From NCBI GenBank assembly GCA_007132825.1, contig SLNX01000052.1:1-6891 (forward strand): DNA of 6,891 nt. The letters are read 5' to 3'. The position numbers and the translations under genes were made by a program. The notes below the pieces were generated by a model, which saw only the letters and a list, made by a program, of their open reading frames with translations, did not search any database and had not been told where the DNA came from. Of the stretch, positions 4,824 to 6,891 are shown one piece after another. The stretch comes from Bacteroidales bacterium (GTDB lineage Bacteria > Bacteroidota > Bacteroidia > Bacteroidales > UBA7960). Each line of letters begins with the position of its first letter. The stretch's first letter is position 1.

Positions 4824-6891
4824 GGCCAATAATCAGCTTTTGAACACTTTGTGTGTTATTGCTTTGTAAAACAACAAGATATATGCCAGGGTTCAAGCTG
4901 GCGGGAAACCAGCTCAGGTAATGATAGCCGGCGTTGAAACCACTGTTGGCAATCGTTTGCACGTGCCTGCCATGCAAATCCAGCACCCTGATGGTTACGT
5001 GCTCACTTTCAGGAAGGCTGAACCGGATTGTCGTTTCGCTGCTGCGCGAAGCAGGGTTTGGATAGGGGGGCAATAATTCTGGTGTTAATGCAATGTATCC
5101 TTCGGGATATTCATCTTGCGATATTACGATACTGAACCGCGGTATGTCTGTCAGCTTTGTTGCGGATGGGGTAAAGGAGATGTTGCCACCGGTGTTACCT
5201 GACTCAAGATTGCCAGAAGAGGATCCTGTTTTTTTAAAATTTCCGGTAACCACCTGCGGTGGCAGATTTAAAGGTTTTTGACCCTGTTCTGCGTCACTTT
5301 GTAGTTGCCTTTTTCTGAAAACCTGAAACTGCTTGCCGGATGTTCCCGACTGCATGGGGATAGACTCCTTTTTTTCGTGGTCCATAAGGGTGAGCTTCAG
5401 GTGTGCAGGCCACCAGGTGGGTATCGACCATTTCAGGGAATAGGTTCCGTTGATTGCCTCTTTGTTTCGCATTCCATCAAGATAAACGGGTATGAAAACC
5501 ATTTCTTCAAAATCAAAGGGCAAATTATTGATCACCATTGGAAGTTGATTTTCGCTCGTGGTGGTAAAGAGTTTAAGCCAGGTGTCTCCCATGGGCTCAA
5601 GCTGATAGGCGTCCCAGGGATCTTCTCCCCTTTTTCCTTTTTCAGACAAGATGATATACGCGTGTGCTTTCAATCCGTCGGCCTGCAGCTTAAGGGCAAG
5701 GGGCAGGGTTTCCTGAACCGGTGAATTGTAAGTTGTGTTTTCCGATTGCTGTGCGTAAACAGCACCTGTTGTTTTGACGTCGTGGGTCATGCTGAAAACC
5801 GGTTCCGGAGCATTGGCACGGACCCAGAATGCCTGAAATGGTGCAATCAGGCCGTTGTTGTCGATACCAGGTACAAAATCGGGATCTTCTATATCTGTGA
5901 TGCTTGCGTTCCACGCCATAAAACCCCCTTCTCCATCGTTGGCACCGGCGACCCACACATAGAAAGTTTCATCCACGTTTGTTCTTGTCCAGCCTGTTGA
6001 AGCTTGCCAGTCGAGACTTGCGGTGGTCGGATTTCCAACCAGATTCCATCCGGTGTTCATTGAGGGGATGTCGACGGTGTCAATGATATTGCTTTCAGGA
6101 CGCTCTGTATGGGTGATGTTAAAATTAAAAGAGGCCCCGTTCATATATTCCTGACCTGTAGCGGTCATTGTTACAGGCAGTGTGTCATTGTAAAAGCCAC
6201 TGTTTCCGGGCAAACCGGCACCGTTGAACACATAATGGAAGTGCCCGCGACCACCGTTTACATCATCAGTGAGGGTTTCCGGGTGGCGCCAACCCATATT
6301 GGTTGTACCCAATACTGTTTCTTCAAACCAAAGGATGTTGGGCTGTAATTCCGGATGGTCTGATCCTGTGAATCCCTGACTTACAAATCCGTTAAACAGG
6401 TCCTCATAATTAGTGTTTACAGGCGATGACACCATCCGCCAACCTTTGCTTCCGGTAATTTCCTGCTGCATTTTCACCTGGCCGCTTCCTGTCACGGAAA
6501 AGGTAACCAGACTTTTTCCCGGAGGCATAATCAGGGTGCCGTTGATCAGTATCAGCTGGCCATTCACAATCTGGTCGCCAAGTGCCTGCACATCGTTGCT
6601 GTTGTTTATGGTCAGGTTGTTGACTATATCGGGCAAACCGTTTCCGGTAATTTGCGGACCTGTGCCATCGTAAACATAATTGGCCTGTGTACTGAAATTG
6701 CGACCTGAACTTTTAATACTTCCCGACCCGCCGGAAGCACTGATCCCTTCATCCGAGCCGATATGCAGTGTGCCACCGGCTGCAAGGACAAAGCTGCCTG
6801 CCCCGGAAATGTGAAACTCATTGGTTACGAGTGTTCCTGTATTGCCGATGGTGATTTGCCCATTGTTTGCTACGTTTGATGTTAGGGTTAC
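4819..6891 (-). CDS. Large T9SS-secreted protein with C-terminal sorting domain (5' end outside window)
   Basis: The frame is open from the window edge to a TGA at 4821-4819, giving 690 residues with the N-terminus and any signal peptide missing. Residues 1-105 are Gly/Ser/Thr/Asn-rich beta-repeat sequence ending in NGLPDIVNNLTINNSN, a pattern common in Bacteroidota surface proteins. Then come a 'GWRMVSSP' segment (150-157), a 'GWNLVGNP' segment (281-288), a beta-rich region with IAPFQAFWVRA (349-359), a Ser/Gly/Asn-rich linker (about 525-580), and the type A sorting domain at 606-690 (YPNP at 610-613, NPGIYLVVLQ, ending KLIIGR). That tail directs export through the type IX system, after which it is normally cleaved and the protein released or anchored. 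No enzymatic motif is recognised, so a structural or adhesive role is inferred only. A TTG at 6636 could mimic a start but lies inside continuous homologous sequence. The signalling genes downstream need not be related. Confidence 0.93.
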   Translation of the reverse strand, partial: VTLTSNVANNGQITIGNTGTLVTNEFHISGAGSFVLAAGGTLHIGSDEGISASGGSGSIKSSGRNFSTQANYVYDGTGPQITGNGLPDIVNNLTINNSNDVQALGDQIVNGQLILINGTLIMPPGKSLVTFSVTGSGQVKMQQEITGSKGWRMVSSPVNTNYEDLFNGFVSQGFTGSDHPELQPNILWFEETVLGTTNMGWRHPETLTDDVNGGRGHFHYVFNGAGLPGNSGFYNDTLPVTMTATGQEYMNGASFNFNITHTERPESNIIDTVDIPSMNTGWNLVGNPTTASLDWQASTGWTRTNVDETFYVWVAGANDGEGGFMAWNASITDIEDPDFVPGIDNNGLIAPFQAFWVRANAPEPVFSMTHDVKTTGAVYAQQSENTTYNSPVQETLPLALKLQADGLKAHAYIILSEKGKRGEDPWDAYQLEPMGDTWLKLFTTTSENQLPMVINNLPFDFEEMVFIPVYLDGMRNKEAINGTYSLKWSIPTWWPAHLKLTLMDHEKKESIPMQSGTSGKQFQVFRKRQLQSDAEQGQKPLNLPPQVVTGNFKKTGSSSGNLESGNTGGNISFTPSATKLTDIPRFSIVISQDEYPEGYIALTPELLPPYPNPASRSSETTIRFSLPESEHVTIRVLDLHGRHVQTIANSGFNAGYHYLSWFPASLNPGIYLVVLQSNNTQSVQKLIIGR
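4822..5076 (-). other. T9SS C-terminal sorting (Por secretion tail) domain
   Basis: This covers the last 85 residues of the secreted protein. It has the hallmarks of the type A sorting domain: a Pro-rich YPNP entry, a TIRFSLPE strand, the VTIRVLDLHGR strand-turn, a GYHYLSW strand, the NPGIYLVVL strand and a basic KLIIGR end. In this family the domain is recognised by the outer-membrane T9SS translocon. It shows that the host has a type IX secretion system and so supports placement in the Bacteroidota. Confidence 0.93.

Noticed and set aside
5305..5724. 139-codon plus-strand open frame
   Set aside because: It is antisense to the T9SS protein, with composition typical of a shadow frame and no leader or domain signature.
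1..6891. CRISPR array, tRNA/rRNA, transposase or phage attachment site
   Set aside because: No regularly spaced repeats, cloverleaf-like sequence, transposase motifs or terminal inverted repeats with target duplications were seen on either strand.

Overview
The window looks like chromosomal DNA from a member of the Bacteroidota. Four things point that way: a secreted protein with a type IX secretion (Por) C-terminal sorting domain; adhesin/beta-helix style repeats of the 'NGLP..VNNLTI.N' type; candidate promoters with the phylum's TAnnTTTG -7 box; and starts without Shine-Dalgarno sequences, preceded by A/T-rich leaders. I cannot name a genus.

All five genes lie on the minus strand, so transcription runs from high to low coordinates. 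In that order they are: (1) the C-terminal 690 residues of a large T9SS-exported surface or secreted protein (6891-4819, its start lies outside the window); (2) a free-standing CheY-like receiver (4633-4247); (3) a soluble PAS-GAF histidine kinase with an extra C-terminal helical domain (4152-2014); (4) a soluble receiver-histidine kinase (1827-706); (5) the N-terminal 231 residues of an NtrC-type sigma-54 activator (695 to the window edge). The last gene is cut by the window edge and overlapped by a long antisense frame, so it is easy to miss.

The signalling genes form one cluster split into at least three likely transcription units. The receiver gene is followed by a good intrinsic terminator (4193-4224). 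The PAS-GAF kinase then appears to have its own promoter, and the far-upstream start that extends its frame runs through that terminator, so I place its start at 4152. Its 3' end is followed by hairpins and a T-tract, and then by a promoter-like element serving the receiver-kinase and NtrC-type pair, which are 10 bp apart. A plausible reading is a phosphorelay: a cytoplasmic PAS/GAF sensor, then receiver proteins (free, or fused to the second kinase), then a sigma-54 activator that changes transcription. The partner assignments are inferred. The T9SS protein upstream may be unrelated.

Intergenic stretches are short (36 to 186 bp). I see no tRNA, rRNA, CRISPR array, insertion sequence or attachment site. 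I do not see a clearly undescribed system. The most interesting items are the split-hybrid-like organisation of the kinase and its neighbouring receiver, the terminator/start conflict at 4152-4209, and the repeat-and-palindrome-rich regulatory gap at 1828-2013.
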